33,909 bases of DNA from Candidatus Gallimonas gallistercoris. Lineage in GTDB: Bacteria > Bacillota > Clostridia > Christensenellales > Borkfalkiaceae. The position numbers and the translations under genes were made by a program. The stretch covers positions 1 to 33,909 of the forward strand of contig DXAJ01000050.1 in the NCBI GenBank assembly GCA_019117085.1, in the 5' to 3' direction. The notes under the pieces were generated by a model, which saw nothing but the letters and a program-made list of their open reading frames with translations, had not been told where the DNA came from and ran no database searches. Numbering within the stretch: position 1 is the stretch's first letter; each line of letters begins with the position of its first letter. Positions 1 through 8,830 of this stretch are shown one piece after another.

Positions 1-1
1 C

Positions 2-1438
2 TCGCTCCCTGCAAAATACGGCATCGGTTCGCTCGGGAAAGAGGCGTACCGCTTTGCAAAAAGCCTGAAAAAAGCGGGCGTCCGCTATTGGCAGATCCTG
101 CCCCTCGTGCAGACGGGCTACGGCGATTCTCCCTATCAGTCCGTTTCGTGCAGTTCGGGCAATCCCTATTTCATCGACCTCGATCTGCTTGCAGAGCAGG
201 GGCTTCTGACCAAAAAGGAGCTCAAAGAGCTCGTCAAAAAAGGGGATGTCGATTACGGCGCTCTGTATACCGAGCGCTATCAGACGCTGCGCACGGCATA
301 TTCGCGCTTCGCCTTCGACAGCGCCGAATTCCGCGCCTATGTCGACGAAGGCACGCATGAAGACTATGCGCTCTTCATGACCGCGAAAACGGTCTTCGGC
401 GGCAGCTTCATTGACTGGGAGGAGGGTCTCCGCCGCCACGAGAGCGCCGCGCTCGAAGCGCTCAGGACGGACTATCACGAAGAATATCTCTTCTGGCAGT
501 TTTTGCAGTATGAGTTCGACCTTCAATGGAAGGCGCTCAAACAGTACTGCAACGCACTCGGCATCCGCATCATCGGGGATATCCCGCTCTATGTCGCTTA
601 CGACAGTGCGGACGTCTGGGCGCATCCCGAACTTTTCAAGCTGGACGCAGACTTAAAGCCCAAAAAGGTGGCGGGTGTTCCCCCCGATTACTTCTCGGAG
701 ACGGGGCAGCTGTGGGGCAATCCCGTGTTCGATTGGGATGCGCATCGAAAAGAGGACTACCGCTGGTGGCGCAGCCGCTTAAATCAGGCGCTCGAAACAT
801 ATGACGTCGTGCGCATCGACCACTTCCGCGGTCTCGACCGCTACTACGAAGTGGACGCGGGGGAGGAGACCGCCGTCAACGGAGATTGGCAGGACGGCCC
901 CAAAGACGAGCTCTTCGAAGGCATCGATAAATCGCGCATCATCGCGGAAGACCTCGGCGAAATGGACGACGGCGTGCGTTCGCTCATCAAGAGGACGGGG
1001 CTCCCCGGGATGAAGGTGCTTCTCTTTGCCTTCGACGGCAACGAAGAAAACGCCTTCCTCCCGCACAATATCATCGAAAACTGCGTCGCATATACGGGCA
1101 CGCACGACAACGATACCGTCGCAGGCTATGTAAAGTCGCTCTCATCGGAAGAATTTCTTCTCTTCCGTTCGCGCGTCGCAAAAGAGCTTGACCTCGTCGG
1201 CATGGATATCCGCCTCGGCCGCACGCCCGAAAGCTTTGCAAAAGCATTTACGGAAATGGCGCTTGCCTCCAAGGCAAACCTTGCGGTGGTGCCCGTGCAA
1301 GATCTTTTGGGACTGGACAACAGCTGCCGCATGAACCATCCCGGCACGAACGGCGGCAACTGGCGTTGGCGGCTCACCCGTTTTCCCTCTCGGGCAGTAT
1401 TCGGACGGCTCAAACGCCTCATCCGCAAATACAGATAA
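2..1438 (+). CDS. malQ: 4-alpha-glucanotransferase (amylomaltase), 5' partial
   Basis: This is the C-terminal 478 residues of a GH77 4-alpha-glucanotransferase, which transfers maltodextrin segments between glucans in glycogen and maltodextrin metabolism in the cytoplasm. The reading frame is open from base 2, so the true start lies before the window; by comparison with the usual length of about 500 residues only some 20-30 are missing. Visible family motifs are KYGIGSLG and WQILPL near the left edge, GYGDSPYQS, and the three catalytic regions VRIDHFRG (nucleophile Asp at 818-820), IIAEDLG (acid/base Glu at 947-949) and THDNDT (Asp at 1106-1108). The ATG at 107 is internal and not the start. 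mscL follows after 21 bp with no terminator between them. The assignment is secure; the regulation lies outside the window. Confidence 0.95.
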   Translation, partial: SLPAKYGIGSLGKEAYRFAKSLKKAGVRYWQILPLVQTGYGDSPYQSVSCSSGNPYFIDLDLLAEQGLLTKKELKELVKKGDVDYGALYTERYQTLRTAYSRFAFDSAEFRAYVDEGTHEDYALFMTAKTVFGGSFIDWEEGLRRHESAALEALRTDYHEEYLFWQFLQYEFDLQWKALKQYCNALGIRIIGDIPLYVAYDSADVWAHPELFKLDADLKPKKVAGVPPDYFSETGQLWGNPVFDWDAHRKEDYRWWRSRLNQALETYDVVRIDHFRGLDRYYEVDAGEETAVNGDWQDGPKDELFEGIDKSRIIAEDLGEMDDGVRSLIKRTGLPGMKVLLFAFDGNEENAFLPHNIIENCVAYTGTHDNDTVAGYVKSLSSEEFLLFRSRVAKELDLVGMDIRLGRTPESFAKAFTEMALASKANLAVVPVQDLLGLDNSCRMNHPGTNGGNWRWRLTRFPSRAVFGRLKRLIRKYR

Positions 1439-1459
1439 AAATTATAGGAGTGTAACACT

Positions 1460-1969
1460 ATGGCGGAAGAAAAGCAAGAGAAGAAAGGCTTTTGGAAGGA
1501 ATTCCGCGAATTCATCGCTCGCGGCAACATCCTCGACATGGCAGTCGGCATCATCATCGGCGGCGCATTCACGGCGATCGTCAACGCCCTCTGCAACAAC
1601 ATCTTAAAGCCCGTCATCAACAAGATCCTCGCCCTCATCTTCGGGGCTGATTCCCTCACGGGCATCTACACCTTCCTTTCGACGGCGTACACGACGGACG
1701 AAACGGGCGCGCAGGTCATCGACCTCGTGAACTCCATCTACATCGACTGGGGTACCTTCATCAACGCGGTCATCAACTTCCTTTTGACGGCGCTCGTGTT
1801 GTTCCTCATCATCAAGGCAGTCATGAAGGTGAGCAAGCTCCGCGAGGAAGCAAAGGCAGCCATTGCCGAAGCGGAAGCAAAGCGCAAGACGGCAAAAGAG
1901 GGCGCAGCGGAAAGCGCGGCTCTTCCCGAAGGCGAAGCTGCGGCTCCCGCTCCCGAAAAGAAGGAATAA
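1460..1969 (+). CDS. mscL: Large-conductance mechanosensitive channel MscL
   Basis: The 169-residue product is an MscL channel, an inner-membrane homopentamer that opens under membrane tension and protects the cell from hypo-osmotic shock. The N-terminal amphipathic helix is followed by the pore helix with the family signature GNILDMAVGIIIGGAF (about residues 22-37). The second membrane segment, INFLLTALVLFLIIKAVMKV, comes near residue 105. The periplasmic loop is normal. The C-terminal tail is longer than usual and rich in Ala, Glu and Lys, ending in a low-complexity Ala/Pro/Glu stretch beyond the cytoplasmic helix bundle. The start has an AGGAG ribosome site nine bases upstream. It may be read with malQ and is followed by a good intrinsic terminator. 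Confidence 0.95.
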   Translation: MAEEKQEKKGFWKEFREFIARGNILDMAVGIIIGGAFTAIVNALCNNILKPVINKILALIFGADSLTGIYTFLSTAYTTDETGAQVIDLVNSIYIDWGTFINAVINFLLTALVLFLIIKAVMKVSKLREEAKAAIAEAEAKRKTAKEGAAESAALPEGEAAAPAPEKKE

Positions 1970-1982
1970 CTTCACACAGCCG

Positions 1983-2010
1983 AAAAAAGACCCGAACGGG
2001 TCTTTTTTTT
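1983..2010 (+). terminator. Intrinsic terminator after mscL
   Basis: A perfect stem AGACCC/GGGTCT with loop GAAC or CGAA is followed by eight T residues, and preceded by an A run that extends the stem. It ends the malQ-mscL transcript 14 bp after the mscL stop codon. Confidence 0.9.
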
Positions 2011-2041
2011 ATATCGTTTTCGCGGCAGACCGGGCAGAAGC

Positions 2042-2068
2042 ACGCAAGGGAGACTTGCCGCATACAAT
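2042..2068 (+). promoter_or_regulatory. Possible mother-cell sporulation promoter (sigma-E/K type)
   Basis: CATACAAT at 2061-2068 matches the -10 consensus of the mother-cell sigma factors, and an AC dinucleotide at 2042-2043, 17 bp upstream, would fit the minimal sigma-K -35 element. There is no sigma-A-like -35 box at the proper distance. The -35 evidence is weak, so the call rests mainly on the -10 element and on the spore-like character of the downstream gene. Confidence 0.35.
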
Positions 2069-2073
2069 GAAAC

Positions 2074-2093
2074 AGAACCCGAACGGTTCTTTT
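2074..2093 (+). other. Small hairpin with T run in the leader of the next gene
   Basis: AGAACC (2074-2079) pairs with GGTTCT (2085-2090) around the loop CGAAC and is followed by T residues. It sits only a few bases before the ribosome site (GGAGG at 2097-2101) of the next gene. It resembles the mscL terminator in stem start and loop. It could be a weak terminator, an attenuator or a 5' stabilising hairpin. Confidence 0.4.
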
Positions 2094-2107
2094 CACGGAG
2101 GTTATCC

Positions 2108-2761
2108 ATGTCATTTTTCTCCAACTTTTCATCCGATCATTGCCCCGGGGCGATCACGGGCAATCCGCTGAACGGCCTCTGCGAGAAAGTGTGCATCCAG
2201 ACGGAGAAGATCTTCGACGCGGGCATCGTGCAGACGCGCATCGAAAACTATTCCGTCGTCCCTGCAAGCTTTCTTCCCGCGTCTCCTACATATCCGCTCA
2301 CCTTTTTAAGCGCCCGCTCGCTCTCATGCGAGGGCATCGTCTCCGATCTCAACGTGGAGCGTCAGCCCGACGGACAGTATGCGCGCATCCAGGCCAAGAT
2401 CACCATTCCCATCGAGATCGTCTATCTCGACGCGAACGGGCAGGAGGGGAAGGCGCTCGGCTCCATCGTGCTCAACGAGGACGTTTTGATGTTCGTGCCG
2501 CCCGCATCCGTCATGCCCTTCACCGTTTCGGCGATCGCCTCCTGCGTCTCGCCCGAAGGACGGTGGGATCCCGTCTCCAACTCCTTCATTTTGAGCGCCT
2601 GCCTCACCGTCATCCTCAAAGTCTCCATGCAGGTGGAAATTCTGGTGCCCAGCTACGGCTACTGCGCCATCCCACCCGCGCAGGAGTATTCGCAGGAAGT
2701 TTGCACGGGATTCTTCGAACTGCCGCTCTATCCGCAGGGACGTACGCCCGGCCAAAGATGA
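2108..2761 (+). CDS. Conserved clostridial protein of unknown function, possibly spore-associated
   Basis: I cannot assign this 217-residue protein to a named family with certainty. It starts at an ATG six bases after GGAGG. There is no signal peptide or membrane segment. A Cys-containing N-terminal motif, GLCEKVCIQTEKIFDAG (about residues 22-38), is followed by a predicted all-beta body. The motif recalls the short Cys/Val/Asp signatures of SPOCS-type (DUF3794) and related clostridial spore-surface proteins, but this is resemblance by eye only. The body has alternating hydrophobic strands with several further Cys residues and ends in a short Pro-rich tail. The gene is monocistronic between a terminator-flanked leader and a bidirectional terminator. 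The sigma-E/K-like -10 upstream would fit expression during sporulation. Confidence 0.55.
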   Translation: MSFFSNFSSDHCPGAITGNPLNGLCEKVCIQTEKIFDAGIVQTRIENYSVVPASFLPASPTYPLTFLSARSLSCEGIVSDLNVERQPDGQYARIQAKITIPIEIVYLDANGQEGKALGSIVLNEDVLMFVPPASVMPFTVSAIASCVSPEGRWDPVSNSFILSACLTVILKVSMQVEILVPSYGYCAIPPAQEYSQEVCTGFFELPLYPQGRTPGQR

Positions 2762-2780
2762 TGCCTCAATGCATAAAACA

Positions 2781-2812
2781 AAGAGCCGTTCCCCCAACAC
2801 GGGGCGGCTCTT
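2781..2812. terminator. Bidirectional terminator between convergent genes
   Basis: AGAGCCG..CCCC (2782-2794) pairs with GGGG.CGGCTCT (2801-2811). The stem is flanked by A-rich sequence on the left and T-rich sequence on the right, so it can act on both strands. It lies exactly between the plus-strand unknown gene and the minus-strand ATPase gene, whose stop codon is at 2813. Confidence 0.8.
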
Positions 2813-3703
2813 CTATTTCTCTTGTTTGGAAGGGGAGCTTTGCCGAAATTCGCGTCGGTGCGTTTCGAAGAATTCAAAATAAGCCCTGACGCTTTCCAGC
2901 TGCGTCCATCGCTTGACGTCCACGGGATCGCCGTCGAAATCGTAGATCTTCGCCCCGCGCAGGGAAAGAAGGAAGGGAGAGTGTGTCGCAATGATGAACT
3001 GGCAGTCAAAAAAACGTGCTTCCTCTTCCAAAAACTGTTTGAGTTCGAGCTGTTTTGACGGGGAGAGGCTGTTTTCGGGCTCGTCCAAAAGATAGAGCCC
3101 CGCCCCTTGGATGCGGGAAGTGAAGTAAAAATACGCGCTCTCGCCGTTGGACTGTTCGCGCACGTTTTTGTCCATGCCGCTTTCACGGACATAGCCGGAG
3201 AGCGTTTTCTTCCGCGCGTCCGTCACTTTTTTCAGTTCGTCGTAGTCGTCGAGCGACTGCATGCGGAAGGGCCCGCTCCTTCGCTTTTGAAAATACTCGT
3301 CAAAGAGCTCTTCGCGCTTTACATCGATGCCCTCGTTGACGGCGCGGAGGGAGAGCATGTAGTCAAACACGTCGTCGCTCGAAACGGCGCGGCTCTCTTC
3401 GGGCAGCGGCGCAAGGGTGCGGGAGCTGCAGAGCTTCACATAGCCGTCAAAAAAACTCGAGCGGTTGAAAGGAGCGTCCCGCCGCAAAGAAAGCGCCTCG
3501 GCGATGACGTTGAGCACCGTCGTCTTGCCCGAACCGTTGCCGCCATAAAGGAGGGTGACGGGCGCAAAATCCAGCCGTTCCAGCCCGCGCGAAGAGAGCA
3601 CGAAGAAGGGATACATCGTGTTGAAACAGGTGCGCTTTTCGTCAAGGCGCGCCCGGTATTCCTCGTCGTATGAGGGAAAGACAAATTCGGAAAGATAGAT
3701 CAT
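2813..3703 (-). CDS. Stand-alone AAA family (ABC/SMC-like) ATPase
   Basis: This 296-residue soluble protein belongs to the AAA_15/AAA_21-like group of predicted ATPases, whose nucleotide-binding fold resembles ABC and SMC heads. The Walker A motif GGNGSGKTT is at residues 54-62. The region before Walker B carries a degenerate signature (NGESAYFYF). Walker B is LYLLDEPENSL in the second half, and the H-loop is IIATHSPFLL. There is no membrane domain and no nuclease domain is visible. The start codon overlaps the rqcH stop codon by four bases (ATGA), so the two are translationally coupled. No cellular role can be given; related proteins are common in Bacillota as single genes. The rqcH link might suggest a translation or stress function, but that is inference. 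Confidence 0.8.
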   Translation of the reverse strand: MIYLSEFVFPSYDEEYRARLDEKRTCFNTMYPFFVLSSRGLERLDFAPVTLLYGGNGSGKTTVLNVIAEALSLRRDAPFNRSSFFDGYVKLCSSRTLAPLPEESRAVSSDDVFDYMLSLRAVNEGIDVKREELFDEYFQKRRSGPFRMQSLDDYDELKKVTDARKKTLSGYVRESGMDKNVREQSNGESAYFYFTSRIQGAGLYLLDEPENSLSPSKQLELKQFLEEEARFFDCQFIIATHSPFLLSLRGAKIYDFDGDPVDVKRWTQLESVRAYFEFFETHRREFRQSSPSKQEK

Positions 3704-5358
3704 AGCTCTTTCGCGTCCATATCGGGTTCGGTCAGAATGGTCTTATAGTCATGATAGACGACAAATCCCGCTCTTGCCTTGGGCGGCTTTTTCACCTGTC
3801 TTACGGGGCAGTAGTCGACGGGGATGCGCCCGCCCTGCTTGGCGTCCGAATAGCGCGCGCAGATGCCCGCCGCAAAGAGCAGCACTTCCTCGGGTACCGC
3901 TCGGCCGTTCGTTCGGATGACGACGTGGGAGGAGTGATACTTCTGCGCGTGCAGCCAAATGTCGTCGGGCGCGGAGGAGCGGATGAGACGGTCGTTCTGC
4001 AGATTGTTGCGCCCCGCCAGAATTTCGAACCCGTCCTTTTCAAAACGGCGGAAGGGGTATTCGGGCGCAGCTTGTTTGCGCCGTTTCTCGGGCTGTTTCA
4101 AAAGCCCCGCAAGCTGCAACTCTTCTTCGAGGCACCTGAGATCGTCCATTCGGTCGGCGGAGGAGATGGCGGCGAGCAGGCTCAGCGAATAGTCGAGCTC
4201 CGCCTTCACTTCCGTCTCCTGCGGGGCGAGCGCTTCGAGCGTGCGCTTCTGCTTGCGGTAGCGCTTAAAATACGCCTGCGCGTTGTCGGCGGGGGAGAGC
4301 CGCTCGTCAAGGACGACCTTTACGGTGCCGCCTTTTTCGTCGTAGTAGTTTTCAAGCTCGCAGGAGCGCATCCCCTGCTTTAAGCGGTAGAGGTTGGCGG
4401 TGAGCAGTTCTCCCTTGATCCTGTCCTCTTCCATGCCCTCGCACTGGCGGCGCTTTTCCAAGATCTGAGAAAGCCGCTTCTCCTGTTTCTTTTTCGCGGA
4501 AGAGACGGCGGAAGTGAGCCTCCGCTGCAATTCGTCGAATCCCTTTTTCCTGCGCCTGCCCGCATAGAAGTACTGCTCCGCCGCCGAGATGCTCTCAAAG
4601 GGGATGCCGCCCTCTACATAACGCGCAAAGAAATCGGCGGGAACGCCGTTCTTTTCCACGACGCAGGGAGCGATCTCGTCCGAAAAGATGGTATCGTGCA
4701 CATACTCGGCAAGATCGCCGCCCCGGTAGCCCGATACGATCTGCTCCGCCGTGCAGGGAGCAAGCCCCGCAACATGCTGAAAGAGAAAACGGGGGAGATC
4801 TTCGGGGAGAGGGGGAGAAAGCAGCGCATAAAGGGCGGGAAGATCGGAAGGGTCTGTCTTGTCCTGCGGGACGGGGGGAAGATAGGGAGCCCCCGGCAAG
4901 ATCGCCCTTCGGCAGTTTTCGTCGATGGTCGTCGTCTTGAGCGCGCCCAAAATGACGCCCTTTTCCGTCAGAAGGATGTTGGAGTACTTGCCCATGATCT
5001 CGACGCGCAGCTCCCGCTCTGCCGTCGAAAAGTCGGAAAAGCAGACAAAGCGGAAGATGAGGATGCGCTCAAAGCCCGGCGTCTCCACGCTCAAGATCTC
5101 CGCACCCTGTAAATACTTCCGAAGCAGCATGCAGAAATTGGGCGCGGTGAGAGGGTTGGGCGGGTTGTCCGTCGTGAAATAAACCCCGCAATCGGCAGCA
5201 TTCGCGTTGATCGTCAGTTTCAAGGTGCCTTTTTGCGTGTATATAAGAAGGGAGAGTTCTTCTTTCCCGGGCTGATTGATGCGGTTGATGCGTCCGCCGC
5301 GGAGGGAAGAGGAAAGCTCTTTGGCGAGAAGTCGTATGGTGAAAGTATCCTGCGGCAT
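3700..5358 (-). CDS. rqcH: Ribosome quality control factor RqcH (NFACT family; FbpA-like)
   Basis: The 552-residue product is the bacterial Rqc2/NEMF homologue, which binds stalled 50S subunits carrying peptidyl-tRNA and directs C-terminal alanine tailing for degradation. The NFACT-N domain occupies roughly residues 1-230, a coiled-coil middle about 270-420, and the NFACT-R (DUF814) domain the C-terminus, with DDIWLHAQKYHSSHVVIR. It was formerly annotated as fibronectin-binding protein. At residues 97-98 the sequence is Glu-Arg in GFERILIF, where the family normally has Asp-Arg. The ATG at 5358 has an AGGAGG ribosome site and a consensus promoter 42 bp upstream. The gene is divergent from the tig-clpP-clpX operon, which supplies ClpXP, a known protease for Ala-tailed peptides. 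Confidence 0.93.
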   Translation of the reverse strand: MPQDTFTIRLLAKELSSSLRGGRINRINQPGKEELSLLIYTQKGTLKLTINANAADCGVYFTTDNPPNPLTAPNFCMLLRKYLQGAEILSVETPGFERILIFRFVCFSDFSTAERELRVEIMGKYSNILLTEKGVILGALKTTTIDENCRRAILPGAPYLPPVPQDKTDPSDLPALYALLSPPLPEDLPRFLFQHVAGLAPCTAEQIVSGYRGGDLAEYVHDTIFSDEIAPCVVEKNGVPADFFARYVEGGIPFESISAAEQYFYAGRRRKKGFDELQRRLTSAVSSAKKKQEKRLSQILEKRRQCEGMEEDRIKGELLTANLYRLKQGMRSCELENYYDEKGGTVKVVLDERLSPADNAQAYFKRYRKQKRTLEALAPQETEVKAELDYSLSLLAAISSADRMDDLRCLEEELQLAGLLKQPEKRRKQAAPEYPFRRFEKDGFEILAGRNNLQNDRLIRSSAPDDIWLHAQKYHSSHVVIRTNGRAVPEEVLLFAAGICARYSDAKQGGRIPVDYCPVRQVKKPPKARAGFVVYHDYKTILTEPDMDAKEL

Positions 5359-5399
5359 AGGGCCTCCTGCATGGTCGCTCCTTGCTGTTCTATGCAGTC

Positions 5400-5428
5400 A
5401 TTATACCCGAAAAAAGCAAAATTGTAAA
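5400..5428 (-). promoter_or_regulatory. Sigma-A promoter of rqcH
   Basis: On the minus strand TTTACA (5423-5428) and TATAAT (5400-5405) are separated by exactly 17 bp. It drives rqcH and the overlapping ATPase gene, and lies back to back with the tig promoter. Confidence 0.85.
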
Positions 5429-5437
5429 TAAAAACGC

Positions 5438-5466
5438 TTTTCTTTCTCGCCCCGTTATGTTAAAAT
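5438..5466 (+). promoter_or_regulatory. Sigma-A promoter of the tig-clpP-clpX operon
   Basis: TAAAAT at 5461-5466 carries the extended -10 element TGT directly upstream. The -35 element 17 bp away (TTTTCT, 5438-5443) is weak, which is typical when an extended -10 is present. The leader to the tig start is about 60 bases and shows no obvious structure. Confidence 0.65.
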
Positions 5467-5530
5467 AGTTAGGCGAAAATATCCGATCAGAAACAACTAT
5501 CATTACCGTCGGAAAAATGAGGAGCTATTT

Positions 5531-6835
5531 ATGAATTACCAGGTAGAGACAGCAGAAAAGAGCACCGTCAAGATCACCATCACCTTCACGCCCGAAGAGT
5601 GGAACGATGCCAACAACGAAGCTTACAAGCAGAACCGCGGCAAGTACGCCGTCAACGGCTTCCGCAAGGGCAAGGTCCCCAAGAACGTCCTTGAAATGTA
5701 CTACGGCAAGGGCCTCTTCTATGAAGACGCGCTCAATCTGCTCTATGCCAAGCACTACGGCGCCATCCTCGAGAAGGAGAAAGATAACTTCACGGCAGTC
5801 GGCGATCCTTCGCTCTCCGTCGACGACATTTCCGACGAAAAAGTCGTGCTCATCGCGGAAGTTCACGTAAAGCCCGACGTTGAGATCGAGACCTACAAGG
5901 GTATAAAGATCCCCGAATTCGTATATACTGTTTCGGACGCCGACGTCGACAAGGACATCGAAGACACCCGCCTTCGCCTTGCAAAGGACGAAGAAGTGAC
6001 GGACCGCGCCGCAGAGATGACGGATACCGTCAACATCGACTTTACAGGCAAGATGGACGGCAAGGCGTTCGAGGGCGGCACCGCGGAAGGGTATGACCTC
6101 ACGCTCGGTTCCCACCAGTTCATCCCCGGCTTCGAAGAAGGCGTCGTCGGCATGAACATCGGCGAGACGAGGGATATCGAAGTCACCTTCCCCGAAGACT
6201 ATCAGGCAGAAGAGCTCAAGGGCAAGAAAGCCGTCTTCACGGTCACGCTTCACAAGATCACGGGCAAAGTCCGCCCCGAGCTTGACGAGGAATTCGCAAA
6301 GAAGATGGGCAGCGACTCCGTGGACGCTTACCGCGCCAAGGTGAGAGAGCGCCTCGAGCGCAACGCCGCTTCTCGTTCCCTCAACGAGACGGAGAACTCC
6401 ATCATCACCGAGATCGCCAAGGGCGCCAAGGCGGAGATCCCTCAGGCGATGATCGACAAGCAGAACGAATTCGCCCTGCAGCGCCTTGAATACAACCTCA
6501 TGTATCAGGGCATCCGCCTCGACGATTATCTCAAGTACCTCAACACGACGAGAGAGGCGTATATGCACACCTTCGACGAGGAATCGAAGCGCACCGTTTT
6601 GCATCAGCTCATCGTCGAGAAGATCATCAAGCTCGAAAACATCGAAGCGACGCAGGAAGAGATCGACGCAAAAGTTGCAGAACAGGCAAAGAGCGTCGGC
6701 AAAGAGGCCGAGGAATACAAAAAGACGATGGATCCCCGCCAGTTCGAATACATCGAATCGGATATCAAGGTAACCAAGCTCTTTGACTTCCTCAAAGCAA
6801 ACAACGAAATGATCAAGCAAGAGGAGAGCAAGTAA
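5531..6835 (+). CDS. tig: Trigger factor, ribosome-associated chaperone and peptidyl-prolyl isomerase
   Basis: The 434-residue protein matches trigger factor over its whole length. It binds the ribosome near the exit tunnel and assists folding of nascent chains. The N-terminal ribosome-binding domain carries [11 protein letters not shown] (about residues 44-54), the signature that contacts protein L23. The FKBP-type isomerase domain spans about residues 155-245 ([17 protein letters not shown] and [12 protein letters not shown]). The C-terminal helical chaperone domain follows. The start at GAGGAGC-spaced ATG is clear. Its stop codon overlaps the clpP start by one base (TAATG), so it heads a tig-clpP-clpX operon, an arrangement found in many bacteria. 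Confidence 0.97.
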   Translation: MNYQVETAEKSTVKITITFTPEEWNDANNEAYKQNRGKYAVNGFRKGKVPKNVLEMYYGKGLFYEDALNLLYAKHYGAILEKEKDNFTAVGDPSLSVDDISDEKVVLIAEVHVKPDVEIETYKGIKIPEFVYTVSDADVDKDIEDTRLRLAKDEEVTDRAAEMTDTVNIDFTGKMDGKAFEGGTAEGYDLTLGSHQFIPGFEEGVVGMNIGETRDIEVTFPEDYQAEELKGKKAVFTVTLHKITGKVRPELDEEFAKKMGSDSVDAYRAKVRERLERNAASRSLNETENSIITEIAKGAKAEIPQAMIDKQNEFALQRLEYNLMYQGIRLDDYLKYLNTTREAYMHTFDEESKRTVLHQLIVEKIIKLENIEATQEEIDAKVAEQAKSVGKEAEEYKKTMDPRQFEYIESDIKVTKLFDFLKANNEMIKQEESK

Positions 6836-7425
6836 TGGAAAGAAACGTGCTCATTCCCTATGTCGTGGAGCGCACGTCGGGCGGCGAGAGAAGCTACGAT
6901 CTTTACTCCCGCCTTCTCGAAGACCGCATCATCTTCCTCGCGGGGGAGATCGACGACGCCGTTGCAAACACGGTCGTCGCCCAGCTCATTTACCTCGAAG
7001 CGAAGGATCCCGGCAAGGACATCAGCCTGTATATCAACAGCCCGGGCGGCTCCGTTTCGGCAGGTCTTGCGATCTACGACACGATGAATTATATCAAGTG
7101 CGATGTTTCCACCATCTGCATCGGCATGGCGGCAAGCATGGCGGCTTTCCTGCTCTCGTCGGGCGCAAAGGGGAAGCGCTTCGCCCTCAAAAACAGCGAA
7201 GTGATGATCCACCAGCCTTTGGGCGGCGCACAGGGGCAGGCGAGCGACATCAAGATCCACGCGGAACACATCTTAAAGACCAAGGACAAGCTCAACCGCA
7301 TCCTTGCGGCGAATACGGGGAGGCCCCTCGAAGTCATCGAGCGCGATACGGATAGGGATAACTTCCTTTCTGCCGATGAAGCGCTTTCCTATGGTCTTAT
7401 CGACCGCGTGTACGATAAGAGATAA
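6835..7425 (+). CDS. clpP: ATP-dependent Clp protease proteolytic subunit
   Basis: This is a full-length 196-residue ClpP serine protease subunit. Fourteen copies form the barrel that degrades unfolded substrates fed by ClpX or ClpC. The catalytic triad is visible as Ser101 (GMAASMAAF), His126 (MIHQPLGG) and Asp175 (DTDRDNF). The handle region and the oxyanion GGSVSAG motif are intact. There is no propeptide longer than the usual short one. Start ATG shares its A with the tig stop codon. clpX follows after 21 bp with its own ribosome site (CGGAGG). Confidence 0.98.
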   Translation: MERNVLIPYVVERTSGGERSYDLYSRLLEDRIIFLAGEIDDAVANTVVAQLIYLEAKDPGKDISLYINSPGGSVSAGLAIYDTMNYIKCDVSTICIGMAASMAAFLLSSGAKGKRFALKNSEVMIHQPLGGAQGQASDIKIHAEHILKTKDKLNRILAANTGRPLEVIERDTDRDNFLSADEALSYGLIDRVYDKR

Positions 7426-7446
7426 CATTTCTATCCGGAGGATCAA

Positions 7447-8682
7447 ATGGGTAAATACGAACCGAGCTGTTCTTTCTGCGGAAAGGAAAAATCCAAGACA
7501 AAAAAACTGATCGCAGGTCCCGACGGGATCTACATTTGCGACGAATGTGTGGAACTTTGCAAGGATATGCTCGACAAGATGCCCTCTTCCTCTCAGCAGG
7601 AAAAGGTCCCGCTCAAAAAGCCGAGCGAGATCAAGGAAGAGCTCGATCACTATATCGTCGGGCAGGACAAGGCAAAGCGCGTTCTCTCCGTTGCCGTCTA
7701 CAACCACTACAAGCGCATCAATTCGCTTGCAGAGGGCAAGAAGGACGATGACGACGTGGAGATCGAAAAGAGCAACATTTTGCTCCTCGGCCCCACGGGA
7801 AGCGGCAAGACGCTGCTTGCCCGTACGCTTGCAAAGATCCTGAACGTTCCCTTCGCGACGTGCGACGCGACGACGCTGACGGAGGCGGGCTATGTGGGCG
7901 AGGACGTCGAAAACATTCTCTTAAAACTCATCCAGAACGCCGATTACGATATAGAGAAGGCGCAGCGCGGCATCATCTATATCGACGAGATCGACAAGAT
8001 CGCGAGAAAAGGGGAGAACGTCTCCATCACGCGCGACGTCTCGGGCGAAGGCGTGCAGCAGGCGCTTTTAAAGATCATCGAATCGACAGTCGCAAACGTG
8101 CCTCCGCAGGGCGGCAGAAAGCACCCGCAGCAGGACTGCATGCGCATCGATACGACCAACATCCTCTTCATCTGCGGCGGTGCGTTCGTCGGGCTCGACA
8201 AGATCGTCGCCGCCCGCAAGGACGACGCGGGGCTCGGCTTCGGCGGCAACGTCAAGATGGGCGCGAACGAAGTGGACTACACGCTCCTTGACGACGTCAA
8301 GCCGCAGGATCTCACCAAGTTCGGCCTCATCCCCGAATTTGTCGGCCGTATCCCGATCGTCGTGAGTTTGCAGGCGCTCGACGAAGACGCGCTCGTCAAC
8401 ATCCTCACGCAGCCGAGGAACGCCATCATCAAGCAGTACCAAAAGCTGGTCGGGCTGGACGGCGTGAAGCTCACCGTGGAGGACGACGCCGTGCGCGAGA
8501 TCGCCAACACCGCCATCCGCTTAAAGACGGGGGCAAGAGGGTTGAGGACGATCATCGAAGGGCTGATGACGGATGTCATGTACGACATCCCGACCAAGAA
8601 CAACGTAGAGGAGGTCATCATCACCAAGGGGTGCGTGATGAACGGCGACAAGCCCACCCTCGTCTACAAAAAATCCGCATAA
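7447..8682 (+). CDS. clpX: ATP-dependent Clp protease ATP-binding subunit ClpX
   Basis: The 411-residue protein is the hexameric AAA+ unfoldase partner of ClpP. The N-terminal zinc-binding domain has Cys8, Cys11, Cys31 and Cys34 (CSFC and CDEC). Walker A is [11 protein letters not shown], the pore loop GYVGEDVE follows, Walker B is [10 protein letters not shown], and the ClpP-docking IGF-type loop appears as GLGFGG. Sensor motifs and the GARGLR region near the C-terminus are intact. The gene closes the tig-clpP-clpX operon and is followed by a strong terminator. Confidence 0.98.
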   Translation: MGKYEPSCSFCGKEKSKTKKLIAGPDGIYICDECVELCKDMLDKMPSSSQQEKVPLKKPSEIKEELDHYIVGQDKAKRVLSVAVYNHYKRINSLAEGKKDDDDVEIEKSNILLLGPTGSGKTLLARTLAKILNVPFATCDATTLTEAGYVGEDVENILLKLIQNADYDIEKAQRGIIYIDEIDKIARKGENVSITRDVSGEGVQQALLKIIESTVANVPPQGGRKHPQQDCMRIDTTNILFICGGAFVGLDKIVAARKDDAGLGFGGNVKMGANEVDYTLLDDVKPQDLTKFGLIPEFVGRIPIVVSLQALDEDALVNILTQPRNAIIKQYQKLVGLDGVKLTVEDDAVREIANTAIRLKTGARGLRTIIEGLMTDVMYDIPTKNNVEEVIITKGCVMNGDKPTLVYKKSA

Positions 8683-8692
8683 AGAACAGCGA

Positions 8693-8719
8693 AGGAGCCG
8701 AAACATCTCGGCTCCTTTT
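8693..8719 (+). terminator. Intrinsic terminator after clpX
   Basis: AGGAGCCGA (8693-8701) pairs perfectly with TCGGCTCCT (8708-8716) around a six-base loop and runs into TTTT. Confidence 0.9.
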
Positions 8720-8786
8720 CCGTGCTTCGGGCAGAGCGGCAAACGCGGCAAACGTGCGGCGATCTTGCAAAACACCGCGGATTTCC

Positions 8787-8815
8787 TTGCTTTTTCCATA
8801 AAAATATGCTAAGAT
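8787..8815 (+). promoter_or_regulatory. Sigma-A promoter of the regulator-ABC transporter operon
   Basis: TTGCTT (8787-8792) and TAAGAT (8810-8815) are 17 bp apart, and the -10 is extended by TGC. A leader of about 105 bases separates it from the first start codon. Confidence 0.75.
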
Positions 8816-8830
8816 AAGAGCATCTGAGCG

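Noticed and set aside
5525-6820. A 431-codon minus-strand frame opposite trigger factor.
   Set aside because: It mirrors tig almost exactly and has low-complexity, Val/Leu/Asp-rich composition typical of antisense shadows.
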